Assembly (NCBI GenBank): GCA_945869715.1
Contig: CAMBPP010000025.1
Span: forward strand, 1-15,323
Length of the DNA: 15,323 nt
Reading direction: 5' to 3'
Origin: Bifidobacterium breve
Lineage (GTDB): Bacteria > Actinomycetota > Acidimicrobiia > Acidimicrobiales > Ilumatobacteraceae
Part shown: positions 1 to 7,957 of the stretch, piece after piece
How the letters are laid out: each line of letters starts with the position of its first letter
How positions within the stretch are numbered: the stretch's first letter is position 1
The notes under the pieces: model-generated
Told to the model about the DNA's origin: nothing
The model's input: only the letters and a program-made list of their open reading frames with translations
Databases searched by the model: none
Translations under genes and position numbers: made by a program

Positions 1-2202
1 TTGGTGTCACCCGACCAACCTGCAAGCCGCGGGCAGGTTATTCAACTGTTAGCTAGTGATGCCGGAAATATCAGAGGCATGGAGCGCATTAGTTATGACG
101 GGTCCGCTTTGCCGGTCACGGGTGATGATGTTGTCGATGCAGGAGTCACTACACGTGATATTGATCGCGGAACCTCACCGCACTTCTTGTTGAAAGAAAT
201 TCTTGAGGCGCCGGAAAGCTTTCGCAAAACATTGCGAGGCCGCATTTACGAAAACAATGGCATCTGTGAAGCAGATCTTGATGAAGATGTATTGCCGAAA
301 GAGGTGATCAAATCATTGGTGGCTCGCAAAATACGTCGTATCCGAATAATCGGTCAAGGAACCGCTGCTGTCGCCGGTAGCAGCATGGTGGCGCTTCTCA
401 ATTCATTATCTGAAGACGCCTTCGATGTAGTTGCATTAACCGCAACTGAATTCTCTGGGTTCGGTCTCTTGTCCGATATGAGCGACACACTGGTCGTTGC
501 AGTGAGCCAAAGTGGAACCACAACTGACACCAATAGAACGGTCGACCTTGCGCGCGGCCGGGGTGCTCACATTATTGCAATTGTGAATCGTCGTAATTCC
601 GACCTCGCGATGCGAGCCGATGGTGTGATGTACACATCAGATGGACGCGATCTTGAAATGAGCGTGGCAAGTACAAAAGCTTTTTATGCACAAGTGGCGG
701 CTGGAGTTTTGCTTTCGTGTGCCATTTCAGCTGCAGCTGGTGTGGGAAGCAGCCAAGCTCGACATCGTGTATTGAACTCGTTGAAGTCCATTCCCGATGC
801 GATGCGAGAAGTCATTCGCGAACGGCCATACATTGCCGAGGCGGCACAGCGGTTCGCACCGGCGAAAAGATATTGGGCTGTTGTGGGAAATGGACCCAAC
901 GCAGTTTCTGCAAACGAAGTGCGTATCAAACTTTCTGAATTGTGCTACAAATCAATTTCTTGTGACATCACAGAAGATAAAAAGCATATTGACCTTTCCT
1001 GTGAGCCAATGATTTTGGTTTGCGCTGCCGGGCTCGTTGGAGGAACCGCTGCAGACGTGGCAAAGGAAATTGCCATTTACAAGGCGCATAAGGCAACCCC
1101 AATTGTTGTCGCAACACGAGGCGACCAACGATTCGACGCCGCATCTGCGGTCTTAATGGTTCCAGAAGTAGATGCATCGGTTGCTTTCATACTTTCGGCA
1201 ATGGTTGGGCACCTCTTTGGGTACGAAGCTGCACTTGCAATTGATGCGACATCTTTACCTTTGCGTGAAATTCGCGAATCCATCAAAGAAATTGCGGATT
1301 CTTACGCAGAGCCAATTCAGGCTGTAACTCAAATTCGTCGTCATGCAGTACAGCCAGCAGGGCGATTCTTCGATGCGCTCGCAATAGGACAGTATGACGG
1401 AACACTTGAAGCATCAACGGCGGTGCGTTTAACGTCAATTCTTTATGATGTTTTGTCTAAAGATCCAATTGATGCATATCAGCGCCACTCCGGAAAAGTA
1501 GTAACTCCGGCAGTTTTGCTTGATGATCTCATCAACGCGTTAACAAAGGCAATAGACGAACTGACGCGTCCAATTGATGCAATCAAGCATCAAGCAAAAA
1601 CAGTGACAGTAGGAATTTCACGAAACGACGAAGGCCTCATGGACAGGGCCTTAGTGCAAGCAGTTCTGGCTGCTGGTGTCTCGCGAGATCGTCTTGCTTA
1701 TCGCACGCTCAAGATTCTTGCTGACCTTGATGCCGCCATTACATCGGTGAATGGTTTTACTAGATATGGCATAGACGGCAGTGATATAGATGAAGCAAAC
1801 ATTTCCATCATTGAACGTGGTGGTATTTCCGTCAATTTGAAATCTCGAGTAGATGGAATTACTCGCTTGGTAGGAACAAAACATCGCGTAGCAAGCAATC
1901 AGGAAGTATTGGTTGCTCGTGGAAGATCAGACAACCGAACTGTTATTTTCATACCAGAATTGAAGTCTGGTGAAACAACAGGAATCACATTGCTGCATGT
2001 CACCTTCGCACAACGACTGAGCGCGAGCGTAATGAAATCTGTTTTGCAGGGTTATGACGATCGCTATAACCGCCTTGTCGACTGGGTAAAAGAAACCGAA
2101 AGTGAATTCCGCGACGATCTACTTGCAGACATCGATGTTGTCGATGCTCTCATATTGCCTATCTCAGAAACTGCAAATCGGTGGCGGGCTAAGCAATCAT
2201 GA
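1..2202 (+). CDS. GlmS-like double-SIS protein with long C-terminal extension (5' end outside window)
   Basis: The 733 residues visible begin in the linker that follows the glutaminase domain of glucosamine-6-phosphate synthase; the reading frame is open to base 1, so the apparent TTG start is only the window edge. Residues 56-81 match the GlmS linker (SPHFLLKEILEAP, then TLRGRI). A first SIS domain (about 100-250) has the sugar-phosphate loop SQSGTTTDT (169-177) and SVASTKAF (221-228). A second SIS domain (about 285-430) has KLSELCY (310-316) and KKHID (327-331), where GlmS has KHGP. GlmS makes glucosamine-6-phosphate from fructose-6-phosphate and glutamine in the cytoplasm, for cell-wall precursors. 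By eye the E. coli residues E488 and H504 are kept (E313, H329), but the final lysine K603 seems to be E426. About 290 further residues follow that I do not recognise; ordinary GlmS ends here. The stop overlaps acpS (ATGA). The SIS family is sure; GlmS activity is not. Confidence 0.8.
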   Translation: MVSPDQPASRGQVIQLLASDAGNIRGMERISYDGSALPVTGDDVVDAGVTTRDIDRGTSPHFLLKEILEAPESFRKTLRGRIYENNGICEADLDEDVLPKEVIKSLVARKIRRIRIIGQGTAAVAGSSMVALLNSLSEDAFDVVALTATEFSGFGLLSDMSDTLVVAVSQSGTTTDTNRTVDLARGRGAHIIAIVNRRNSDLAMRADGVMYTSDGRDLEMSVASTKAFYAQVAAGVLLSCAISAAAGVGSSQARHRVLNSLKSIPDAMREVIRERPYIAEAAQRFAPAKRYWAVVGNGPNAVSANEVRIKLSELCYKSISCDITEDKKHIDLSCEPMILVCAAGLVGGTAADVAKEIAIYKAHKATPIVVATRGDQRFDAASAVLMVPEVDASVAFILSAMVGHLFGYEAALAIDATSLPLREIRESIKEIADSYAEPIQAVTQIRRHAVQPAGRFFDALAIGQYDGTLEASTAVRLTSILYDVLSKDPIDAYQRHSGKVVTPAVLLDDLINALTKAIDELTRPIDAIKHQAKTVTVGISRNDEGLMDRALVQAVLAAGVSRDRLAYRTLKILADLDAAITSVNGFTRYGIDGSDIDEANISIIERGGISVNLKSRVDGITRLVGTKHRVASNQEVLVARGRSDNRTVIFIPELKSGETTGITLLHVTFAQRLSASVMKSVLQGYDDRYNRLVDWVKETESEFRDDLLADIDVVDALILPISETANRWRAKQS

Positions 2203-2564
2203 TTGGCCTTGGGGTAGATGCTGTAGATATTGAACGCTTTCGTGAAGTGCTGAGCCGTACCCCTTCATTGAAGACTCGAGTATTTACGAGTGCAGAGTTA
2301 GAACTAGCCGACACACGTAAAGATGCAACAGCATCGTTGGCCGCTCGATTCGCCGTACGAGAGGCAACCATGAAAGCACTCGGTGTGGGTTTAGGCGCAT
2401 TCGATTTTCATGATGTTTCGGTACGCAAAGCTCCTACGGGTGCTCCAGAACTCATCGTTTCTGGTCGGGCTCAGGAACTTGCTGAACAACTGGGAATTAC
2501 GCAGTGGCGTGTATCTCTTAGCCATACGCACATTGTTGCTGTGGCGGTTGTTGCCGCATCGTAA
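2199..2564 (+). CDS. acpS: Holo-[acyl-carrier-protein] synthase
   Basis: This cytoplasmic enzyme transfers 4'-phosphopantetheine from CoA to the serine of acyl carrier protein, activating fatty-acid synthesis. At 121 residues it has the usual AcpS length. Visible signatures are GVDAVDIERF (5-14) with the magnesium ligand Asp7, the helix ARFAVREATMKALG (49-62) with the second ligand Glu55, and the C-terminal strand WRVSLSHT (103-110). The usual lysine of the WAAKEA motif is arginine here (R54). The ATG overlaps the stop of the GlmS-like gene by four bases (ATGA), so translation is probably coupled. A glmS-acpS-nnr-alr order is known in Streptomyces, which supports the call. Confidence 0.95.
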   Translation: MIGLGVDAVDIERFREVLSRTPSLKTRVFTSAELELADTRKDATASLAARFAVREATMKALGVGLGAFDFHDVSVRKAPTGAPELIVSGRAQELAEQLGITQWRVSLSHTHIVAVAVVAAS

Positions 2565-2578
2565 TAGCGCCGTACGCT
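2551..2578 (+). promoter_or_regulatory. Putative leaderless promoter of nnr
   Basis: TTGCCG (2551-2556) and TACGCT (2573-2578) are separated by 16 bases and could be -35 and -10 elements. TACGCT fits the actinobacterial TANNNT pattern and ends exactly six bases before the nnr ATG, placing the transcription start at or next to the start codon. The purines AAAGG lie directly against the ATG, too close for a normal ribosome site. The same hexamer at the same distance precedes the gene at 11825. Confidence 0.5.
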
Positions 2579-2584
2579 AAAGGC

Positions 2585-3967
2585 ATGGAGGCCGTCTTTA
2601 CCCCAGAGCAGATGCGATACATCGATGCTCATAGTGCGGTAGATGTTGCTGTATTTATCCGTCAGGCAGGCTTTGCGGTTGCACAGGTTGCATTACGCAT
2701 GCTCGGCGGGTCATATGGCAAGCACGTGGTCGTTCTGGCAGGAAAAGGCAACAACGGCGAAGACGGAAGAGTTGCCAGTGAATTTTTGCGCACACGCGGT
2801 ATCAAGGTTTCGTCGTTCGCATCAAATGAAATACCTCCGCAACTTCCAGAATGTGATTTAGTGATTGATGCTGTTTATGGCACAGGTTTGCGTGGTGAAT
2901 TTTTTGCTCCGATCACGAATGCTCCTGTTCTTGCAGTCGATATTCCGAGTGGAGTTGACGCAATAACTGGTGAGTGCCGTGGCGTTCCATTCATCGCGCA
3001 ACAAACAGTGACATTTGGTGCATTGAAGCCGGGAATCGTCTTGCAGCCGGGGCGCACCCATGCTGGTGTTGTTACCGTGGCGTCTTTAGACCTGCCATTA
3101 GGTTTGGGCAAAAATGTAGACGAGAAAATAATCAGCGTGGTTACACGTAGCGATGTTGAACAGTGGGTACCGCCGCGTGCCCCAACAACACATAAATGGA
3201 AATCAGCAGTACGCGCAATTGCGGGCTCCAAAACAATGATGGGTGCCGCCCAACTCAGTTGCTCCGCTGCCTATAAAGCAGGTGCAGGTATTGTGCACTT
3301 GTCTTCTATTGGTGGAATGCCGGAAACAATTGCCCCGCTCGAAGTGGTGTATCGGTCGGTTTCCGAACTTCATTGGGCCGACCAATGCCTGTCCGATATT
3401 GAACGTTTCGCATCTGCTCTGATCGGACCAGGTTTGGGTCGAGGTGATGAGCTTGTAGATGAAGTTTTTCATTTTGTGTCGCGTTGCCCAGTGCCTTTGG
3501 TTATTGATGGCGACGGTTTACAAATACTGGCCTCTTCGCGAGATGGTCAACGTAGAAACATGGCCAACTTCTTTGCTCAGCGCACCGCGGAAACGGTACT
3601 TACCCCTCATGACGGTGAATTCAGTGCCCTGACGGGGGAGCGGCCGAGTGCAGATCGTATTGCCGACACCCGTAAGGCAGCGGCAGCTCTACAGGCTGTT
3701 GTTCTCTTGAAAGGTTCCACCACGGTGGTGGCAGAACCAAGTGGAAATGTTCTCTGCATCACAAATGGCGACACCCGACTCGCAACAGCAGGGTCGGGCG
3801 ATGTTTTAACAGGAGTAATTGCTGCACTACTTGCTATGGGGCTTAATGCTTTTCATGCTGCAGCAACCGGGGCATTCATTCATGGAAATGCATTAGAGCG
3901 GCTTCCTAAATATGGTGTAGTGGCATCAGATATTGTGCAAGAAATTCAGGTTGGTGGCTATGAGTGA
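2585..3967 (+). CDS. nnr: Bifunctional NAD(P)H-hydrate repair enzyme (epimerase + ADP-dependent dehydratase)
   Basis: The enzyme repairs hydrated NADH and NADPH: the N-terminal YjeF_N domain epimerises R- and S-NAD(P)HX, and the C-terminal ribokinase-like domain dehydrates the S form using ADP. The 460-residue length suits the fused form. In the N-terminal half one sees GKGNNGEDG (53-61; the usual motif has GGDG), DAVYGTGLRGE (95-105) and the active-site stretch DIPSGVDA (119-126). In the C-terminal half one sees the GSKTMMGAA region (214-222), VIDGDGL (306-312), LTPHDGEF (339-346), KGST (376-379) and the catalytic GSGDVLTG (403-410). The ATG lies 20 bases after the acpS stop with its own likely promoter. 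The 3' end overlaps alr by 8 bases, a common actinobacterial pairing. Confidence 0.95.
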   Translation: MEAVFTPEQMRYIDAHSAVDVAVFIRQAGFAVAQVALRMLGGSYGKHVVVLAGKGNNGEDGRVASEFLRTRGIKVSSFASNEIPPQLPECDLVIDAVYGTGLRGEFFAPITNAPVLAVDIPSGVDAITGECRGVPFIAQQTVTFGALKPGIVLQPGRTHAGVVTVASLDLPLGLGKNVDEKIISVVTRSDVEQWVPPRAPTTHKWKSAVRAIAGSKTMMGAAQLSCSAAYKAGAGIVHLSSIGGMPETIAPLEVVYRSVSELHWADQCLSDIERFASALIGPGLGRGDELVDEVFHFVSRCPVPLVIDGDGLQILASSRDGQRRNMANFFAQRTAETVLTPHDGEFSALTGERPSADRIADTRKAAAALQAVVLLKGSTTVVAEPSGNVLCITNGDTRLATAGSGDVLTGVIAALLAMGLNAFHAAATGAFIHGNALERLPKYGVVASDIVQEIQVGGYE

Positions 3968-5111
3968 ATCTAACGTAAAGCGCTGGGCATGGGCTGAAGT
4001 AAACCTTGCTGCTTATGCCAATAATATTCAGTCTCTTAAAACTCTTGTGGCCCCATCAGAAGTGTGGGCAGTTGTGAAAGCAAACGCCTACGGACATGGC
4101 GCAGTACCAATTGCGAAATCTGCGCTTACTGCAGGGGCTTCTGGTCTATGTGTTGCACTGTCTGGCGAAGTTGTAGAACTCAGAAATGCTGGCGTGAAAG
4201 CTCCGATACTTGTTCTGAGCCAGCAACCTTATGAATCACTTCCTATTTTGTTGCAACATGCGGCAACACACACGGTCTACTCAATTGAGTACGTCGATGA
4301 ATTAGTAAAGCATGCAGTGGCATTAGGAGTGTCGCAAGTTCCTGTGCATATTAAAATTGACACCGGAATGCATCGTGTTGGTGTAGCGCCGCAGTTGTTG
4401 ACGGAACTTGTCCACCATGTGCAAGAACTTTCTCCGTGCATTTCCCTCGAGGGAATCTATACACACTTTGCAAATGCTGATGAGCCAGAGCATCCAGCAA
4501 ACAATGAGCAAAGGCGTTTATTTGCCGAGTCTCTTAACCAGCTAGGTCATCTATCGGAAAGCCTTAAAATTCACAGTTGTAACTCTGCTGCGGCAATTCG
4601 GTTTCCACAGGAAAGGCGTTCATTGGTTCGTGTCGGAATTTCAAGTTATGGCTTGAGTCCGGGGCCAGAACTCACTGACGACTGCCGCGACTTAGAGCCA
4701 GTCATGTCGCTGAAGGCTCGCGTGTCACATGTTCATGTTGTGCAGCCTGGTCAAGGTGTGTCGTATGGCCACCGAGCAATCGCTGAAGAGGAATGTGTAG
4801 TTGCAACCATTCCAATTGGGTACGCCGACGGCGTGCCACGCAAGTTATGGAGTGAGGGTGGAGAAGTACTGATTGGTGGAAGACGTTTCCCAATAATGGG
4901 GGTCATCACAATGGACCAGCTCATGGTGAATTGTGGTCCAGTGGGGCATTGCCAGGTAGCGGTAGGCGATGAAGTGGTTTTCATCGGGAAACAAGGATCT
5001 GAAGTCATTACTGCTACCGATTGGGCTCAGGCATTGGGCACCATTGCATATGAAGTTACTTGTGGCATTGGTGCGCGCATTGAACGCCAATACGTCGAAG
5101 TGCATCACTAG
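3960..5111 (+). CDS. alr: Alanine racemase
   Basis: This PLP-dependent enzyme interconverts L- and D-alanine and supplies D-alanine for peptidoglycan. The protein is 383 residues, normal for Alr. The PLP lysine is K40 in VVKANAYGHG, and the second catalytic base is Tyr269 in GVSYGHRA. IKIDTGMHRVG, IPIGYADGVPR and MGVITMDQ are further family signatures. ATG at 3960 is chosen because it starts MSESNVKRWAWAEVNL, the usual distance before the PLP lysine, and overlaps the nnr stop by 8 bases; the frame is open upstream to a TTG at 3933, but that start would lie deeper inside nnr. The neighbours are the conserved actinobacterial set nnr, tsaE, tsaB, rimI and tsaD. Confidence 0.96.
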   Translation: MSESNVKRWAWAEVNLAAYANNIQSLKTLVAPSEVWAVVKANAYGHGAVPIAKSALTAGASGLCVALSGEVVELRNAGVKAPILVLSQQPYESLPILLQHAATHTVYSIEYVDELVKHAVALGVSQVPVHIKIDTGMHRVGVAPQLLTELVHHVQELSPCISLEGIYTHFANADEPEHPANNEQRRLFAESLNQLGHLSESLKIHSCNSAAAIRFPQERRSLVRVGISSYGLSPGPELTDDCRDLEPVMSLKARVSHVHVVQPGQGVSYGHRAIAEEECVVATIPIGYADGVPRKLWSEGGEVLIGGRRFPIMGVITMDQLMVNCGPVGHCQVAVGDEVVFIGKQGSEVITATDWAQALGTIAYEVTCGIGARIERQYVEVHH

Positions 5112-5131
5112 CATCTGAAGTACATCTCTAT

Positions 5132-5632
5132 ATGAATTTATATGCTTCTTCTCCCATTGCGACCCGCGAAATTGCTGCAGTGGTTGCTTCGTATTTGCGC
5201 CTCGGCGACACCGTGGTGCTTGCGGGTGAAATGGGAGCCGGAAAAACTTTGGTGGCACAGGGTATTTGTGCAGCGCTCGGAGTTACCGACCCAGTGACAT
5301 CACCCACATTTAACTTGGTGCACTCATATGTGGGTAACGATGCAATAGTGCACCACGTCGATCTTTATCGCTTAAAAAATAGAGACGAAATTGCCGACCT
5401 AGCACTCGAAGAGTTCTCTCAACAAGGGGGCATAATCCTCATTGAATGGGGAGACGTTGGTGACGACATCATTGGTGAGCATCTTGAAATTCGTATTTCG
5501 CTTGGTGAACAAGATGAATCACGCGATATTGAAATTCGTGCAGTGGGGAAGCGCTGGGAACTTCGTTGGCCACGTTTGGTTGCAGCGACAAAGTTGTTTG
5601 CAAGTGCCGATGCAGAGTGGGTTGACCAATGA
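5132..5632 (+). CDS. tsaE: tRNA threonylcarbamoyladenosine biosynthesis ATPase TsaE
   Basis: TsaE is the small P-loop ATPase that works with TsaB and TsaD in t6A37 modification of ANN-decoding tRNAs. The 166-residue protein shows the Walker A motif GEMGAGKT (32-39), the switch-like TSPTFNLVHSY (56-66), HHVDLYRL (74-81) and IEWGD (104-108), all typical and in the right order. The gene begins 20 bases after alr and its TGA overlaps the tsaB ATG (ATGA), so the two are probably translationally coupled. The C-terminal tail after about residue 125 is poorly conserved in the family and offers no further clue. No strong Shine-Dalgarno is seen; TGAAG 11 bases upstream of the ATG is the best match. Confidence 0.95.
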   Translation: MNLYASSPIATREIAAVVASYLRLGDTVVLAGEMGAGKTLVAQGICAALGVTDPVTSPTFNLVHSYVGNDAIVHHVDLYRLKNRDEIADLALEEFSQQGGIILIEWGDVGDDIIGEHLEIRISLGEQDESRDIEIRAVGKRWELRWPRLVAATKLFASADAEWVDQ

Positions 5633-6372
5633 AAATTTTAGGCATCGATACATCTAGCGAACAAGTAAGTGTTGCTGTAGGAGATGACGTGAATATCTCT
5701 GCAAGTTTTCAACTTGCGAGTGATCGTCGTCATGTGGAATCTCTTATTCCTGCAATAGAACTTCTTTTGAGCAATATCGGAATCAGCATTCACGAACTGA
5801 GTGCTATTGCAGTAGATCTTGGCCCCGGACTCTTCACCGGAATGCGAGTGGGAATTACTACAGCACTGACGTTGTCAGATATAGCTGAACTTCCTCTCAT
5901 TGGCTTAGATAGTTTGCAAGTCCTTGCCCATGGCGTAGAGCGCGTAGCATTGCAGGAATTAGATGATGCAGAAATTGTTGTACCAATTCTTGATGCACGG
6001 CGAAACCAGGTGTACTGGTCGATGCATCGCATTAATCACGCATCCGGCGGGGTATTAGAAGAAATACGAGAACCATGTGTTGGAGAGATTGAAGAGCTTG
6101 TTGAAGATCTACTAGATCGGTCACAAAGATCAGTTGTGCTGGGAACTGGTGCAGTGAAATATGCAGAGTCTCTTGTTGAAGTTCCCGATCTTGCACTTCT
6201 TGGAGAGCGCTCTGGAGTTCAGAATTTTGCGTTTAATCCACACCTTCCCCATGCGTCAACTCTCGTGTCACTTGCCGCCAAGAAGTATGCCGCTGGTCGT
6301 ATTCAAGGTGACCCTATTGCGCCCATTTATTTGCGTGCTCCCGATGCGGAAATTCAGTGGTTAACACGGTGA
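5629..6372 (+). CDS. tsaB: tRNA threonylcarbamoyladenosine biosynthesis protein TsaB
   Basis: TsaB is the ASKHA-fold scaffold partner of TsaD in the bacterial t6A complex. It is a catalytically inactive paralogue that stabilises TsaD and TsaE. The 247-residue sequence opens with LGIDTSSEQVSVAV (4-17), has DRRHVESLIP (32-41), the hallmark GPGLFTGMRVG (65-75; usually GPGSFTGLRIG) and DARRNQVYW (122-130), and ends with PIYLRAPDAE. It lacks the HxxxH metal site of TsaD, as expected. It overlaps tsaE by four bases at its start and rimI by four bases at its end. Confidence 0.95.
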   Translation: MKILGIDTSSEQVSVAVGDDVNISASFQLASDRRHVESLIPAIELLLSNIGISIHELSAIAVDLGPGLFTGMRVGITTALTLSDIAELPLIGLDSLQVLAHGVERVALQELDDAEIVVPILDARRNQVYWSMHRINHASGGVLEEIREPCVGEIEELVEDLLDRSQRSVVLGTGAVKYAESLVEVPDLALLGERSGVQNFAFNPHLPHASTLVSLAAKKYAAGRIQGDPIAPIYLRAPDAEIQWLTR

Positions 6373-6917
6373 GTATCATGAGAAAGCCAGATGAACTGCG
6401 CACACCCGTGCTCGACATTGTGCCAATGCGTCGGAAGCACTTGAAGGCAATCATGCCCATAGAAGAAGTGGTGTACCCCCGCCCGTGGACGCTCGGAGTG
6501 TTCCATGCCGAGATCGAGCTCGTGCGCCGCGAACAGCGCTTCTACATTATTGGTGAAATTGGTGAAGAACTAGTGGGGTACGGCGGGTTGTTGTTTACTC
6601 CAGACGATGCTCATATCACCAATATTGCAGTTCACCCGCAATGGCAACGGCGTGGAATTGCCACAGATCTTTTATTGGAACTTGCATGGAAAGCTCGCGA
6701 ACGCGAATGCCAAGCACTCACGCTAGAAGTGCGAATGAGCAACACTCCTGCGCAAGAGCTATACAAGCGATTTGGTTTTGCACCAGCAGGCGTACGGAAA
6801 AAATATTACGAAAATGTTGAAGACGCCATGGTGATGTGGTGCCACGAGGTGAGCAGCCCTGAGTACGGTGCGCGATTGCGGGAAATTGAAATGGAACGTG
6901 CCAATGCACATAGATAA
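6369..6917 (+). CDS. rimI: Ribosomal-protein-alanine N-acetyltransferase-like GNAT enzyme RimI
   Basis: RimI acetylates the N-terminal alanine of ribosomal protein S18 in E. coli; actinobacterial homologues may act on other N termini. The GNAT fold is clear: acetyl-CoA motif A is NIAVHPQWQRRGIA (85-98), and the RimI signature follows as LEVRMSNTPAQELY (119-132), FGFAPAGVRKKYY (135-147) and EDAMVM (151-156). GTG at 6369 is preferred because it overlaps the tsaB stop as GTGA, giving 182 residues; ATG at 6378 (179 residues) is a real alternative, and GTG at 6357 lies deeper in tsaB. The position between tsaB and tsaD is conserved in actinobacteria. A C-terminal tail of about 25 residues extends past the usual family end and overlaps tsaD. 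Confidence 0.92.
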   Translation: MSIMRKPDELRTPVLDIVPMRRKHLKAIMPIEEVVYPRPWTLGVFHAEIELVRREQRFYIIGEIGEELVGYGGLLFTPDDAHITNIAVHPQWQRRGIATDLLLELAWKARERECQALTLEVRMSNTPAQELYKRFGFAPAGVRKKYYENVEDAMVMWCHEVSSPEYGARLREIEMERANAHR

Positions 6918-7947
6918 TTCAACTGTCGTGCTTGGCATTGAAAGCAGCTGCGATGAAACAGCAGCTGCAATTGTGATGGGGGGAAACGATGTTCTTTCAT
7001 CGGTCATATCGAGCCAAATTGATATCCATGCAAAATTTGGTGGCGTTGTTCCTGAAGTAGCTAGCCGTGCACACCTTGAACTCATGCAGCCCGTTATTAA
7101 TGAGGCAATTCAACTGGCAGGCATTGGTGCGGAACGCATTAATGCAGTTGCAACCACCATCGGCCCTGGTCTGATTGGTGCGCTCCTTGTGGGTGTCTCT
7201 GCAGGTAAGGCAATGGCCTACGGTTTAGGTGTTCCTTTTATTGGCGTTAATCATCTTGAAGCACATCTCTATGCAGCACTTCTCGAAGAACCTCATTTGC
7301 CGTTCCCCGCGGTGGTTCTTTTGGTGTCAGGTGGAAATACCTTGCTCGTTCACATGACGGCTCCTGGTGAGTACTCACTATTGGGAGCAACAATTGACGA
7401 TGCTGCCGGCGAAGCATTCGACAAAATAGCTCGTTTTCTCGACATCGGGTACCCGGGCGGCCCTGCCATTGATGCTGCAGCACAATTGGGAAACCCGCAA
7501 AGTATTGAATTTCCGAGAGCAATGTTGCACGACGGGCTCGATTTTTCCTTCAGTGGTCTCAAGACATCGGTCATTAACTATGTTCGCAAAAATCCGGATG
7601 TTGCTTCACACGACATCGCCGCTTCGTTCCAAAGTGCGGTGGTCGATGTTCTCGTAATAAAAACATTAAGAGCAGCACAACAAGTTGGTGCAAAAAGTAT
7701 TGTCCTCGGTGGAGGAGTAGCTGCAAACTCTCTGTTGCGTAGTGAAATGCAACGAGTGGGCAGCGGTGCGGGCTTCCATGTGGCATTACCCAGCAAGGCA
7801 ATGTGCACCGACAACGCAGCAATGATTGCTTCGGCAGGTTGGTATCGACTCCGAGATCACGGACCCTCTGGTCTCGATACTGGTGCTATTCCGCATCTCT
7901 CACTCACCGGTTCTACTGTGCGTGGTAACCGTGGAGAGAGAAAGTGA
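6904..7947 (+). CDS. tsaD: tRNA N6-adenosine threonylcarbamoyltransferase TsaD
   Basis: TsaD (formerly Gcp) transfers the threonylcarbamoyl group from threonylcarbamoyl-AMP to A37 of tRNA. The protein has 347 residues, the usual length. It starts with GIESSCDETAAAIV, then VPEVASRAHLE and the metal-binding NHLEAH with His117 and His121. LLVSGGNTLL, AAGEAFDK, GGPAID, FSFSGLKT, GGGVAANSLLR and CTDNAAMIA follow in the expected order. ATG 6904 is chosen because it puts the conserved GIESS motif near residue 10 and has GGAAC about eight bases upstream; GTG 6898 is also possible. The start overlaps the 3' end of rimI by 14 bases. TsaC, which makes the donor substrate, is not in the window. Confidence 0.96.
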   Translation: MHIDNSTVVLGIESSCDETAAAIVMGGNDVLSSVISSQIDIHAKFGGVVPEVASRAHLELMQPVINEAIQLAGIGAERINAVATTIGPGLIGALLVGVSAGKAMAYGLGVPFIGVNHLEAHLYAALLEEPHLPFPAVVLLVSGGNTLLVHMTAPGEYSLLGATIDDAAGEAFDKIARFLDIGYPGGPAIDAAAQLGNPQSIEFPRAMLHDGLDFSFSGLKTSVINYVRKNPDVASHDIAASFQSAVVDVLVIKTLRAAQQVGAKSIVLGGGVAANSLLRSEMQRVGSGAGFHVALPSKAMCTDNAAMIASAGWYRLRDHGPSGLDTGAIPHLSLTGSTVRGNRGERK

Positions 7948-7957
7948 AAACAATCTC

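Noticed and set aside
7826..7957. Longer N terminus for dusB reaching into tsaD
   Set aside because: The extra residues would overlap the conserved tsaD C terminus and do not resemble any Dus N terminus; ATG 7958 begins the normal family sequence.
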